Positions 1 to 7,805 of a stretch of DNA of 34,263 nucleotides are shown piece after piece. Source of the stretch: Gammaproteobacteria bacterium. GTDB taxonomy: Bacteria > Pseudomonadota > Gammaproteobacteria > Pseudomonadales > Pseudomonadaceae. A model generated the notes under the pieces. It saw nothing but the letters and a program-made list of their open reading frames with translations. It searched no databases and was not told the DNA's origin. Position 1 is the stretch's first letter; the number at the start of each line of letters is the position of its first letter. The stretch lies in the NCBI GenBank assembly GCA_018816095.1, contig JAHIWP010000070.1:1-34263 (forward strand). The letters run 5' to 3'. A program made the translations under genes and the position numbers.

Positions 1-261
1 CGGGCTTTTCAGGATCACCAGGTGCGACTCTCATCGTGGCGCGGGGCATGCCTCATACAGACGCCGGATAGATTTAAGCAAGCCAAACACCCATCGCTGA
101 TCAGTATTGCAAAAATGGGGGTGACCATAGATTTTTTGTGGTGCGCGTTCGTGGGATGTGTTAGCCGCATACCGCCATTGCCAGGCGCACACTATTTTAG
201 GCGCGGCGTAACCCAGCACCGCCGCAACGCGCTGCATTGTGTGCGGGGTAGATAAGGCGGG
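1..261. other. Left-edge intergenic region, no gene recognised
   Basis: No convincing gene lies here. The open frames on both strands have no family resemblance and no good ribosome binding site. A small GC hairpin (257–271, five-base arms) straddles the ubiI stop codon; it lacks a T-run, so it is at best a weak terminator. The minus strand near the edge could be the 5' region of a gene that starts beyond the window, but nothing in it is decisive. Confidence 0.5.
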
Positions 262-1479
262 TTAAACCCGCGCCAACTCCGGCAGGTCGCCGGACAGCCC
301 CAATGCCTGGCGTACAAACAGCGCTTTGGTTTCCGGCAGCTCATCGACCCAGTTGAGGCCACTGTTGCGCAACCAGCGTAGCGGCAGAGGATCGGCCTGA
401 AACAACCGTTCGAAGCCTTCCATCGCCGCCATCATCGCCAGGTTGTGCGGCATACGCCGACGCTCGTAACGGCTGAGCACCTTGGCATCGCTCAAACGCT
501 CACCGCGCTGGGCGGCGTGCAGCAGCACCTCGGCCAGTACCGCGACATCGAGAAACCCCAAGTTGACGCCCTGCCCGGCCAGCGGGTGGATGCTGTGCGC
601 CGCATCGCCAATCAGAGCCAGGCCGTCTTCAACATAACGCTTGGCGTGACGCTGGCGCAGTGGGATGCATAGCCGCGCATCGGCGTGCAGCACCTCACCC
701 AAACGATGCTCGAAGGCAAAGCCCAAGGCGCGGCGGAAACCCGGCTCATCCAGGGCCATCAACCGTTCGGCCTCAGTTGGCGTGACCGACCAGACAATCG
801 AACACCAGTGCTCGCCTTCCGGCCCAGCCAGCGGCAAAAAGGCCAACGGACCGTCATCGGTAAAACGCTGCCAAGCGGTTGCCTGATGCGGCTTGCTGCA
901 ACGCACACTGGTGACGATGGCGTGGTGCAGATAATCCCACTCACGGGTGGCGCAACCGGCCAGACGCCGCACCGCCGAGTTGGCGCCATCAGCAGCAATC
1001 AACAACGGTGCGCGCAGTTCACGACCGTCCTGCAGGCTCAGCAACCAACCATCACCGGAGCGTCGCAGCTGCTCGACGCGGGCATTGGCCAGCAGACCAA
1101 TCGAGCTGTCGTGCAAACGTTCGAGCAGCGCATCCTGCACCACGCGGTTCTCGACGATATGGCCGAGCACCTCGGCATGCACGCTGGCCGCGCTGAAATG
1201 AATCTGCCCGGTGCCGGAGCCGTCCCACACCTGCATCTCGCCATAGGGGCAGACGCGGCGGGCGGCGATGCCCTGCCAAACGCCGAGACGCTCAAGGATG
1301 CGCTGGCTAGCCCCAGACAGCGCACTCACGCGCGGCTCGAACGCGGCCTGCGGGTCAAAGGGTTTGACGCTCAGCGGGCTGCCGTCGACCAGCAGAATGT
1401 CCAGCCCCTGATCGTCCAGGGCCAGCGCCAATGCGCTGCCTACCATGCCTGCGCCAACGATGATCAGATCCGCTTGCAT
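262..1479 (-). CDS. ubiI: FAD-dependent ubiquinone hydroxylase UbiI/VisC-type
   Basis: A 405-residue flavoprotein monooxygenase of the UbiH/UbiI/UbiF family, which hydroxylates the benzoquinol ring of ubiquinone precursors using O2 and NAD(P)H. The sequence shows an N-terminal dinucleotide-binding GAGMVG (residues 9–14), the mid-protein ADGANSAVR block (163–171) and the family signature GDAAHSIHPLAGQG (291–304) that contacts FAD. Length is normal. The ATG start is preceded by a GAAGGA ribosome site. It is the last gene of the ygfB–pepP–ubiH–DUF4442–ubiI set, but a 239-bp inverted-repeat element separates it from the rest, ending 3 bases before its ribosome-site region. Assignment as UbiI rather than UbiF rests on position next to ubiH in Pseudomonas; the exact ring carbon modified is inferred. 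Confidence 0.9.
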   Translation of the reverse strand: MQADLIIVGAGMVGSALALALDDQGLDILLVDGSPLSVKPFDPQAAFEPRVSALSGASQRILERLGVWQGIAARRVCPYGEMQVWDGSGTGQIHFSAASVHAEVLGHIVENRVVQDALLERLHDSSIGLLANARVEQLRRSGDGWLLSLQDGRELRAPLLIAADGANSAVRRLAGCATREWDYLHHAIVTSVRCSKPHQATAWQRFTDDGPLAFLPLAGPEGEHWCSIVWSVTPTEAERLMALDEPGFRRALGFAFEHRLGEVLHADARLCIPLRQRHAKRYVEDGLALIGDAAHSIHPLAGQGVNLGFLDVAVLAEVLLHAAQRGERLSDAKVLSRYERRRMPHNLAMMAAMEGFERLFQADPLPLRWLRNSGLNWVDELPETKALFVRQALGLSGDLPELARV

Positions 1480-1497
1480 TGTATTTCCTTCTTACTT

Positions 1498-1736
1498 AGA
1501 ACCTGTTCAAAGGCTCGCGAGCTAGAGCCATGCAAGGCGCTACGTTAGTAACAGCCTCCGGCTGATCAATACGGCGAGGAAGCGGACTGGGCTCGCACGC
1601 GAGTGTACTGCTGTACATGAGCATTACTCGCTTCACTCGCCCTTCGGGTCACGCTAAAGCGCGCTAGCCACAAGCGGCTTCCGAGCCTGTTTTTAACGTC
1701 GCAGGGCCGACGCGCAGCAGACTTTGAACAGGTTCT
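1498..1736. mobile_element. MITE-like element with perfect 15-bp terminal inverted repeats
   Basis: A 239-bp block is bounded by perfect 15-bp inverted repeats, AGAACCTGTTCAAAG at 1498–1512 and its complement at 1722–1736. It has no credible gene inside. It fills almost the whole gap between the DUF4442 gene and ubiI: its last base is the third base of the DUF4442 stop codon on the minus strand, and the ubiI ribosome site begins just beyond its other end. No target-site duplication is visible at these boundaries. It resembles non-autonomous repeats dispersed in Pseudomonas genomes, but I see only one copy here, so its mobility is inferred from form alone. The strand is undefined. Confidence 0.65.
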
Positions 1737-2218
1737 CAGGCTGCCTGCCAAACGCGCGGTTTAAGCCGCACATAAAGAGTTTTGTGCACCCGCGCCACCA
1801 GGGTACCGCTGCCATCACGGACTTCCACATGCAGCTCGGGCAGGTATTTGTCACCCTCTGAGGTGTACTGGCGGATGTCGCTAAGCAGCTGCTCGTCAAT
1901 ACTGAAGTTGGCGTACACCGGACCTTTGCCGGGCGCGATAAAGTCGATGCGCGCGGCCTTGTCCCAGACAATAAAATCGCGGCCGAGATTTTCCATAATC
2001 ATCAGCATGAAAAACGGATCGGTCATCGAATACAGGCTGCCGCCAAACTGGGTACCGACATAGTTGCGGTTATACCAGCCGAGGCCCATCTTCACCTGCA
2101 CCTGACGGAAGTCCGCGCTGATCTGCCGCACCCGCACACCCGCCCCTAGGTAGGGCGGATAGAAGTTCATTGCCCAGCGCAGCAGTCGCGCCTTGCGCGC
2201 CAATTTCTTCGCAGGCAT
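1736..2218 (-). CDS. DUF4442 hotdog-fold protein
   Basis: A 160-residue protein of the DUF4442 family, which has a thioesterase-like hotdog fold. Family features visible are a basic N-terminus, a central YVGTQFGGSLYSMTDPFFM block (about residues 54–72) where hotdog enzymes carry their long helix, and a C-terminal strand region ending in VRLKPRVWQAA. The start is ATG with an upstream GGAG. It sits 3 bases after ubiH and before ubiI, so it is co-transcribed with ubiquinone hydroxylase genes; no biochemical role is known to me. Acyl-CoA thioester hydrolysis, or binding of a hydrophobic quinone intermediate, are both guesses. The stop codon (TGA) takes its final base from the neighbouring inverted-repeat element, so the C-terminus may differ from that of relatives lacking the element. 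Confidence 0.8.
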   Translation of the reverse strand: MPAKKLARKARLLRWAMNFYPPYLGAGVRVRQISADFRQVQVKMGLGWYNRNYVGTQFGGSLYSMTDPFFMLMIMENLGRDFIVWDKAARIDFIAPGKGPVYANFSIDEQLLSDIRQYTSEGDKYLPELHVEVRDGSGTLVARVHKTLYVRLKPRVWQAA

Positions 2219-2221
2219 GGC

Positions 2222-3409
2222 TCAAGACTCCGAACGGGTGCCAAGGCCCATGGCCTGGCGGGCGAACCAGCGTTTCGCCGGAGGTAGCAGATCAAGGCCC
2301 AAGAGGCCGAGGTTGCGCCCGGCGGCCATCAGCGGCTGGCCGGTACTGAACAACCGGGTGACCTGATCGGAGAACCCCACAGTCAGCTGCTGATCCGTCT
2401 GCTGACGGCTCAGGTAACGCTGCAAGGTGGCCAAATCGCCCAATGGCGCAGTGTTGGCCAGCAGGGTTTCGGCCAGCACCAAGGTGTCGCGCAACGACAG
2501 ATTGTAGCCCTGGCCGGCAATCGGGTGCAGGCTATGTGCCGCGTTACCGAGCACCACCAGATGCTTCCGCACCTGCTCCTTGGCGGCGGTCAGGGCCAGC
2601 GGGTAAAGATGCCGCGTGCCGACCTGACACAAGCTGCCCAGGCGGTAGCCGAAGGCCTGCTGCAACTCGGCGAGAAACGCCGTATCGTCCAGCGCAGACA
2701 GCCGCTCGGCTTCTAGCGTGGCACGGGTCCAGACCAATGCGCAGCGGTTATCCGCCAGCGGCAGCAGAGCCATCGGCCCCTCTTCGGTAAAGCGCTCAAA
2801 GGCCAGGCCGTGGTGCGGCTCCTGCGGGCTGACGTTAGCGATTAATGCACTCTGCCCATAGGGCGTGGTGCTGACGGCGATACCCAGCTGCTCACGCAGC
2901 CCGGAGCGGCCACCCTCAGCGAGAATCGCCAGGTTGCACTCAAGCTCGCTACCATCGTCCAGGGTCAACCGGTAGCCATCGGCCAACGCCTGCATGCACG
3001 TGACCTGAGCCGGGCTACGCCAGCTCACCACCTGCGGGTCCAGCGCCTGCCATAAACATTCGCCGAGCCAAGCGTTTTCCACCACATAACCCAGCGCTGG
3101 CACGCCCTCGTCCTCGGCGCTCAGGCGCGCAGCGGCAAAGCGGCCACGGTCGGACACATGGATCTGCTTGATCGGTTCGGCGCGCTGGCTGATCTGCGAC
3201 CACAGGCCAAGGCGTTGATAGATCTGCTGCGAGCCGAACGACAGCGCCGTCGAACGTGCGTCATAGCTGGGCTGATAACCGCTGCCTGGGGTAAACGGCT
3301 CGATCAGGCAAATGTTCCAGCCACGCTGCTTGGCTTCAGCTTGCAGGGCCACGGCCAGGCTCGCGCCGACCAGGCCGCCGCCGATAATCGCGATATCCAC
3401 CCGCGCCAC
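2222..3409 (-). CDS. ubiH: 2-octaprenyl-6-methoxyphenol hydroxylase UbiH
   Basis: A 395-residue FAD monooxygenase of ubiquinone biosynthesis, paralogous to the ubiI product in this window. It shows GGGLVG (residues 10–15) for FAD binding and the family motif GNAAHSLHPIAGQG (288–301); note Asn where UbiI has Asp. Length is typical. The likely start is GTG, 2 bases after the pepP stop, giving an N-terminus MARVDIAIIGGG that matches the family. No strong ribosome site is visible, so translation may depend on coupling to pepP. In E. coli UbiH hydroxylates ring carbon C6; that role is transferred from the family and from the conserved pepP–ubiH–ubiI order. Confidence 0.92.
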   Translation of the reverse strand: MARVDIAIIGGGLVGASLAVALQAEAKQRGWNICLIEPFTPGSGYQPSYDARSTALSFGSQQIYQRLGLWSQISQRAEPIKQIHVSDRGRFAAARLSAEDEGVPALGYVVENAWLGECLWQALDPQVVSWRSPAQVTCMQALADGYRLTLDDGSELECNLAILAEGGRSGLREQLGIAVSTTPYGQSALIANVSPQEPHHGLAFERFTEEGPMALLPLADNRCALVWTRATLEAERLSALDDTAFLAELQQAFGYRLGSLCQVGTRHLYPLALTAAKEQVRKHLVVLGNAAHSLHPIAGQGYNLSLRDTLVLAETLLANTAPLGDLATLQRYLSRQQTDQQLTVGFSDQVTRLFSTGQPLMAAGRNLGLLGLDLLPPAKRWFARQAMGLGTRSES

Positions 3410-3411
3410 GC

Positions 3412-4746
3412 TTAAGCCGCCGCACTGCGTGCGGCAGCCATCAGCGCTTCGATCTCAGCGATGGTTTTTGGTACGCCGCCAGTGAGAATCTCGCAACCGG
3501 TCTTGGTCACCACCACATCGTCTTCGATGCGCACACCAATACCGCGCCACTTCTTCGCCACGTCTAGATTGTCCACGGCAATATAAATACCCGGCTCAAC
3601 AGTCATGGCCATGCCGACTTCCAGCTCGCGCCATTCGCCGCCGACCTTGTACTCGCCGACATCATGCACATCCATGCCCAGCCAGTGGCCGGCGCGGTGC
3701 ATGTAGAAGGGTTTGTAGGCCTCGGCGGCAATCAGCTCAGCGACCTCGCCCTGCAGCAAGCCCAGCTCAACCAACCCAGCGGTGATTACCTGCACCGTGG
3801 CTTCGTGGGCCTGGTTCCAGTGTTTGCCTGGGCCGATTTCCTTGAACGCGGCTTCCTGCGAGGCCAGCACCAGCTCATAGATGGCTTTCTGCTCGGGGGA
3901 AAACGTGCCGCTGACCGGGAAGGTGCGGGTGATGTCACTGGCGTAGCAGTCGATTTCGCAACCGGCGTCGATCAGCACCAAGTCGCCGTCTTTCAGCGGT
4001 GCGTCGTTTTCACGGTAATGCAGGATGCAGGCGTTCTTGCCCGCCGCGACGATGGAGCCATAGGCCGGCATCTTCGCTCCGCCTTTGCGGAATTCGTAAT
4101 CCAGTTCGGCTTCCAGGTGGTACTCGAACAAGCCAGCGCGACTGGCCTGCATGGCACGCACATGGGCGCGGCAGGAAATGTCCGCCGCTTCCTTCATGAC
4201 TTTCACTTCAGCCGCCGACTTGTACAGACGCAGGTCATGCAGCAAGTGTTCAAGGGTGACGAACTCATTCGGCGGCGTCGCGCCCTGGCGCGCCTTGGAG
4301 CGGATCACGTTGATCCACTCCATCAGCTGACGGTCGAACTCGTGGTTGGTGCCCATGGAGGAGTAGACCCGATCACGGCCTTCGATCAGCCCCGGCAGAA
4401 TATCGTCGATATCGCCAATCGGAAACGCATCATCGGCGCCGTACTGGCTGATCGCACCGTCCTGGCCGGCACGCAGGCCGTCCCACATTTCCCGCAGCGG
4501 ATCACGCTCGCGACAGAACAATACGTACTCGCCATGTTCACGCCCCGGAATCAGCGCAATCACTGCCTCCGGCTCGGGGAAGCCGGAGAGGTACTGGAAG
4601 TCGCTGTCCTGGCGGTAGGTGTGCTCAACGTCGCGGTTGCGGATATACACCGGCGCGGCCGGCAGAATCGCGATGCTGTTGGGTTCCATCTGCGCCATCA
4701 GCGCCTTGCGCCGACGGGCGTATTCCGACTTGGGGATGCTGATCAT
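3412..4746 (-). CDS. pepP: Xaa-Pro aminopeptidase P
   Basis: A 444-residue cytosolic metallopeptidase that removes an N-terminal residue preceding proline. It has an N-terminal creatinase-like domain (about 1–170) and a C-terminal pita-bread catalytic domain. All five expected metal ligands are present: Asp260 (LIDAG), Asp271 (DITRTFP), His354 (HRAGHWLG), Glu384 (TVEPGIY) and Glu408 (RIEDD), nearly at the E. coli PepP positions. It lies 33 bases downstream of ygfB and 2 bases upstream of ubiH, an arrangement also found in E. coli (ygfB–pepP–ubiH–ubiI). The link to ubiquinone genes is positional; no direct pathway connection is known to me. Confidence 0.96.
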   Translation of the reverse strand: MISIPKSEYARRRKALMAQMEPNSIAILPAAPVYIRNRDVEHTYRQDSDFQYLSGFPEPEAVIALIPGREHGEYVLFCRERDPLREMWDGLRAGQDGAISQYGADDAFPIGDIDDILPGLIEGRDRVYSSMGTNHEFDRQLMEWINVIRSKARQGATPPNEFVTLEHLLHDLRLYKSAAEVKVMKEAADISCRAHVRAMQASRAGLFEYHLEAELDYEFRKGGAKMPAYGSIVAAGKNACILHYRENDAPLKDGDLVLIDAGCEIDCYASDITRTFPVSGTFSPEQKAIYELVLASQEAAFKEIGPGKHWNQAHEATVQVITAGLVELGLLQGEVAELIAAEAYKPFYMHRAGHWLGMDVHDVGEYKVGGEWRELEVGMAMTVEPGIYIAVDNLDVAKKWRGIGVRIEDDVVVTKTGCEILTGGVPKTIAEIEALMAAARSAAA

Positions 4747-4779
4747 GGGCAGATTGAGTCCACTTCTATTGCATGAAAA

Positions 4780-5334
4780 TCAATGCAGCGACGGTTTCGC
4801 CGCGGCGACTACAGGTTTGGCGCATTCGCTGAACAGCAGCAGTGGCGCAACACGCAGGTACTCCATCACTTCCATGTAATCCGTTTCACCGTCCTCGGAT
4901 TCTTCCAGGGCATTCTGCACCTGGGAAATCGCCGCGAGGTCTTGCAGCACTTCCATGGCTTCAGCGCTCAGGGCGCTGTCACGGGCGGTCAAACCAAAGC
5001 CGCCGAGGAAGCCTTGGCACCATTGTCCCAGAGCTACCGCGCGCTCGCTAAGCGGCGCATCGTCGCTGGGCAACAGCAGTACCACGGTAACGTCGTCACT
5101 GGTCAGTTCGCCCTTGACCATTTCCTGTAGGCCAATCAGCGCCTGGCGCACGGTATCTTCCGGCGCGCCGCCCAGCAGCTCGGCGGCATCCACCAGCCAG
5201 GAGTCGATCTCGAACCCTGCACCAGCACAGCTGCGACCCAGCAACAGGCCATGCAATTCAGCAGGGGAAACGGTGTGGCCGCTGCTGGCAAGCAGCGCGG
5301 CAAAAGCGGAATACGGCGAATTTGAAGTTGGCAT
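4780..5334 (-). CDS. ygfB: YgfB/UPF0149 family protein
   Basis: A 184-residue acidic, mostly helical protein of the UPF0149 (YecA/YgfB) family. The pattern [21 protein letters not shown] near the N-terminus (residues 8–28), LGGFG (118–122) and the acidic [20 protein letters not shown] segment (147–166) are typical. It is the first gene of the minus-strand pepP–ubiH operon. In P. aeruginosa, YgfB is reported to modulate beta-lactam resistance by interfering with AlpA-dependent expression of ampDh3; whether that holds here is inference. Its ribosome site is weak. The roughly 290-base gap upstream separates it from the divergent zapA operon and should carry both promoters. Confidence 0.9.
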   Translation of the reverse strand: MPTSNSPYSAFAALLASSGHTVSPAELHGLLLGRSCAGAGFEIDSWLVDAAELLGGAPEDTVRQALIGLQEMVKGELTSDDVTVVLLLPSDDAPLSERAVALGQWCQGFLGGFGLTARDSALSAEAMEVLQDLAAISQVQNALEESEDGETDYMEVMEYLRVAPLLLFSECAKPVVAAAKPSLH

Positions 5335-5628
5335 AGATAACTAGGCGCAAAGCTGCGCAATCACTAGAATGGAGGCCCTGTATCCTAGCACCGGCAAGCC
5401 TGCCAAGACTAATCAAGTGGCTCGGCGGCCATGTACAAATCGCCCCTTGCCGCAAAAAATTACCGCGCCGTGATCGACGGGTGAAATGCATCAACCTGTA
5501 GTGCCAATCTGCCCCACACTGCTAAATACGCAAACTAAAGGCACCGTGCTCCGTCCGATACTGTCGAAGCCACCTTAAAGACGCTATTTTTACTTGTCAG
5601 CCCACTCACCCAGTACGAGTAGAGAACC
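5335..5628. other. Divergent intergenic region between ygfB and the zapA operon
   Basis: This 294-base gap lies between divergent operons and must contain their promoters. I looked for well-spaced sigma-70 hexamers and found none strong enough to assign. There is no credible gene, repeat or terminator in it. Confidence 0.5.
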
Positions 5629-5835
5629 ATGGACGACGTCGACCTGCAGGCGCTTACGACCAAGCTGGACCTGCTGATCCAGCGTGTCGAGCAGCTCAAG
5701 GCGCATAACCGACAGCTTCTGGCGAGCGAAAAAGCCTGGCGTGAAGAGCGATCCCACTTAATTGAAAAGAACGAAATGGCCCGGCATAAGGTCGAATCCA
5801 TGATTTCGCGCCTTAGAGCCTTGGAGCAGGATTAA
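5629..5835 (+). CDS. Small coiled-coil protein, TIGR02449 family (ZapB-like)
   Basis: A 68-residue, highly charged protein predicted to be one continuous coiled coil, with leucine/isoleucine heptads running from about residue 8 to 66. It matches the short TIGR02449 family found immediately before zapA in gammaproteobacteria. By position and shape it may be a partner of ZapA at the division ring, analogous to ZapB, but it is not clearly homologous to E. coli ZapB. The ATG start follows a TAGAGAA ribosome site. Its TAA stop overlaps the zapA ATG by one base, implying translational coupling. Confidence 0.85.
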   Translation: MDDVDLQALTTKLDLLIQRVEQLKAHNRQLLASEKAWREERSHLIEKNEMARHKVESMISRLRALEQD

Positions 5836-6149
5836 TGTCCCAGTCGAACACGCTGACCGTCCAGATCATGGACAAAGAATATTGCATCGCTTGCCCGAGC
5901 GATGAACGCAGCAATCTGCAGAGTGCCGCGCGCTACCTGGATGGCAAAATGCGCGAGATCCGCTCAAGCGGCAAAGTCATTGGTGCCGACCGCGTCGCCG
6001 TGATGGCCGCGCTGAACATCACCCATGAACTGCTACACAAACAGCAACACCTTGACGAACAGGCCGGCGCCAACCGCGAACAGGTGCGTAACCTGCTCAA
6101 TCGTGTCGATAGCGCCCTGGCCCAGGACAGCAATGAGCAAGGCAGCTAA
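5835..6149 (+). CDS. zapA: Cell division protein ZapA
   Basis: A 104-residue ZapA family protein, which crosslinks FtsZ protofilaments at midcell. The N-terminal globular part has the family pattern (V.I.DKEY.I.CP, about residues 9–21, then LQSAARYLDGKMREIR, 28–43) and the VAVMAALNITHELL helix (55–68); the C-terminal third is coiled coil used for dimer and tetramer formation. The start ATG overlaps the preceding stop codon. It is followed closely by 6S RNA and ygfA, the same order as in E. coli and P. aeruginosa. Confidence 0.95.
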   Translation: MSQSNTLTVQIMDKEYCIACPSDERSNLQSAARYLDGKMREIRSSGKVIGADRVAVMAALNITHELLHKQQHLDEQAGANREQVRNLLNRVDSALAQDSNEQGS

Positions 6150-6176
6150 TTGCGCGCCGACGGTTTCGGGTATACT
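6150..6176 (+). promoter_or_regulatory. Candidate sigma-70 promoter for 6S RNA
   Basis: A near-consensus -10 hexamer TATACT lies at 6171–6176, with TTGCGC at 6150–6155 as a possible -35; the 15-base spacing is short. Transcription would begin about 7 bases after the -10, at 6183–6184, which matches the predicted 5' end of 6S RNA. The -10 is well supported by this agreement; the -35 is uncertain. Confidence 0.55.
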
Positions 6177-6183
6177 GGTCACC

Positions 6184-6361
6184 GCTCCCTGGAGTGTGCG
6201 CCAGTTGGTCATGTCCCTGAGCCGATTCGCACAACCCCGGGGGTTGCAAGTTGAGACCGGTGTGCATGTCCGCTTGACGGAAAGCCTTAAGGTCTCCTGC
6301 AACCTCCACCTTGAACTTTCGGGTTCAAGGGCTAAGCCGACAGCGGCACGCCGGGGAGTCA
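6184..6361 (+). ncRNA. ssrS: 6S RNA
   Basis: About 178 nucleotides resembling Pseudomonas 6S RNA. This RNA mimics an open promoter and binds the RNA polymerase–sigma-70 holoenzyme in stationary phase. The two ends pair (GCTCCCTGG near 6184 with CCGGGGAG near 6351–6358). Family-specific internal stretches are present: ATGTCCCTGAGCCGAT (6221–6236), GTGCATGTCCGC (6261–6272), a TTGAACTTTCGGGTTCAA hairpin (6311–6328) and a distal GACAGCGGCAC (6339–6349). It lies between zapA and ygfA, its conserved place. Ends are estimated to within a few bases. Classical precursors are co-transcribed with ygfA, so read-through into the next gene is likely. Confidence 0.93.
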
Positions 6362-6410
6362 CTTTTTCCAGCCAGTTGCCCTTCCGCGACAACGGCTACT
6401 GCAACCCTCC

Positions 6411-7007
6411 ATGCTCGATACAACTGCCCTAAGCCGCGCACAGCTGCGCCGTCATCTGCGCGCACAGCGTCGTGCGCTCAGCCCTCGCGCCCAACGGCAG
6501 GCCGCCCACGGCTTATACAAGCAACTGGCACAACACCCGCTGTTTCGCCGGGCACGGCAGATTGCCCTGTATCTGCCCAACGATGGCGAGATTGATCCAC
6601 GACCGCTATTACGCGCGGCGCAAAAACGCGGAAAGGCCACTTACCTGCCAGTGCTCAGCCCCTGGCCGCAAAGCAAGATGGTCTTTCAACGCGTCCGCGC
6701 TGACCAGCCCCTGCGCAAAAACCGCTTTGGCATTTACGAGCCACAACGCAATTGCAAACAGCAACGCAAGGTATGGGCACTGGATCTGGTGCTAATGCCG
6801 CTGGTTGGCTTCGACCACCATGGCGCTCGCTTGGGGATGGGTGGCGGATTTTATGACCGCAGCTTGGCCTACCTCAGCCTGCGCAAAAATTGGCACAAAC
6901 CGACATTGCTAGGTCTAGCACATGAGTGTCAGCTGGTTGAGCGCCTGGCCATGGCCAGCTGGGACGTGCCGCTACAAGGTACCGTAACGGACAAGGCGTG
7001 GTATTGA
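6411..7007 (+). CDS. ygfA: 5-formyltetrahydrofolate cyclo-ligase
   Basis: A 198-residue protein of the 5-FCL family (MTHFS), which uses ATP to convert 5-formyl-tetrahydrofolate to 5,10-methenyl-tetrahydrofolate. Visible motifs are the basic N-terminal helix with RRHLRAQRRAL (13–23), YLPNDGEID (54–62), and the glycine-rich RLGMGGGFYDR (140–150) near the nucleotide and folate site. The start is an ATG about 50 bases after the 6S RNA end, without a clear ribosome site. The 6S RNA–ygfA linkage is a known conserved pair linked in E. coli to persister formation. Standard length, no anomalies. Confidence 0.94.
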   Translation: MLDTTALSRAQLRRHLRAQRRALSPRAQRQAAHGLYKQLAQHPLFRRARQIALYLPNDGEIDPRPLLRAAQKRGKATYLPVLSPWPQSKMVFQRVRADQPLRKNRFGIYEPQRNCKQQRKVWALDLVLMPLVGFDHHGARLGMGGGFYDRSLAYLSLRKNWHKPTLLGLAHECQLVERLAMASWDVPLQGTVTDKAWY

Positions 7008-7032
7008 ATCAACAAGGCGGTACCCAGCCGGC

Positions 7033-7164
7033 TCAGCGCACTACGCTGGATTGCGTCACAGGCGCAGGCTGGTGCTCCCATAGGCTCTGGGTGTAACCCG
7101 TGGTCACCACGCCCAAGCTGAACAGAATCACCAACACCCACAACACATCTGGTTTACGTTTCAT
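7033..7164 (-). CDS. Small single-pass membrane protein, 43 residues
   Basis: A 43-residue reading frame with a basic start (MKRKP), one hydrophobic segment (residues 7–23) and a short polar tail (from about 24). A strong purine ribosome site GGGGGAGG lies about 7 bases before the ATG. It lies in the gap between ygfA and the EVE gene and points the other way. I recall similar short frames annotated as hypothetical in Pseudomonas, but this needs a search. Function unknown; topology suggests an inner-membrane anchor with its N-terminus in the cytoplasm. Evidence for a real gene is the ribosome site plus a well-formed membrane helix. Confidence 0.65.
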   Translation of the reverse strand: MKRKPDVLWVLVILFSLGVVTTGYTQSLWEHQPAPVTQSSVVR

Positions 7165-7331
7165 TCGCTGCCTCCCCCTTAAGGCATAGCCTGCGGTGTA
7201 TCCGCGACAATTATTGTTATAGACCCAGCAACGGCGGCCACCCACACAGCCAATTGGCGACACGACAGCTCGACAACCACTCAGCAGACAGCCGGTGCCC
7301 GTTAAAGGACCGAAACACAGGAGCAAAGTTC

Positions 7332-7781
7332 ATGCCTTATTGGCTGATGAAGTCAGAACCCGACGAACTCTCCATCCACGACCTGCAACGCCTTGAGCAA
7401 ACGCGCTGGGATGGCGTGCGCAATTACCAGGCGCGCAACTTCTTGCGCAGCATGCAACCAGACGACTTATTCTTTTTTTATCACTCCAGCTGCCCGGAGC
7501 CTGGGATTGCCGGCATCGCCCGCATTGTGTCCGCAGCCTACCCCGACCCCACCGCGCTAGAGCCGGACAGCCACTATTTCGACGCTAAAGCCAGCGCGGC
7601 CAAGAACCCCTGGAGTGCAGTCGATGTGGCCTTTGTCGAGGCATTTAAACGCGCCATCCCTCTGGCACAGCTGAAAACCCAGAGCGCGCTAATGGAGTTA
7701 CCGCTGGTGCAGAAGGGCAGCCGCCTCTCCGTCATGCCGGTCAGTGCTGAGGAGTGGGCAGCCATTCTGGCGCTGCGCTGA
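7332..7781 (+). CDS. EVE domain-containing protein
   Basis: A 149-residue single-domain EVE protein (PUA/YTH-like fold), a family that binds modified bases in DNA or RNA. It begins MPYWLMKSEPDE, the family hallmark, and carries WDGVRNYQARNFL (25–37), where the aromatic ligand pocket begins, and DLFFFYHSS (45–53). An in-frame upstream start exists but the family N-terminus and an AGGAG ribosome site support the ATG at 7332. It is a stand-alone housekeeping type, often near ygfA in Pseudomonas, rather than a restriction-linked fusion. Its natural ligand is not established for this subfamily as far as I know. Confidence 0.9.
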   Translation: MPYWLMKSEPDELSIHDLQRLEQTRWDGVRNYQARNFLRSMQPDDLFFFYHSSCPEPGIAGIARIVSAAYPDPTALEPDSHYFDAKASAAKNPWSAVDVAFVEAFKRAIPLAQLKTQSALMELPLVQKGSRLSVMPVSAEEWAAILALR

Positions 7782-7805
7782 AATAGTGCAACGCCAGGCA
7801 AACCG

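Noticed and set aside
1-60. Possible 5' part of a glycine riboswitch or gene start on the minus strand at the left edge
   Set aside because: The minus strand has a GAGAG followed by an open frame to the edge, but the conserved glycine-aptamer core would lie outside the window and no ribosome site supports the frame. Too little sequence to call.
685-1548. Long open frame (287 codons) opposite ubiI
   Set aside because: It is the complement of a high-GC coding gene, has no family resemblance and no ribosome site, and ubiI is strongly supported by motifs.
3664-4776. Long open frame (370 codons) opposite pepP
   Set aside because: Shadow of pepP, whose metal ligands are all in place on the other strand; the peptide is His/Gln/Val-biased as typical for antisense frames.
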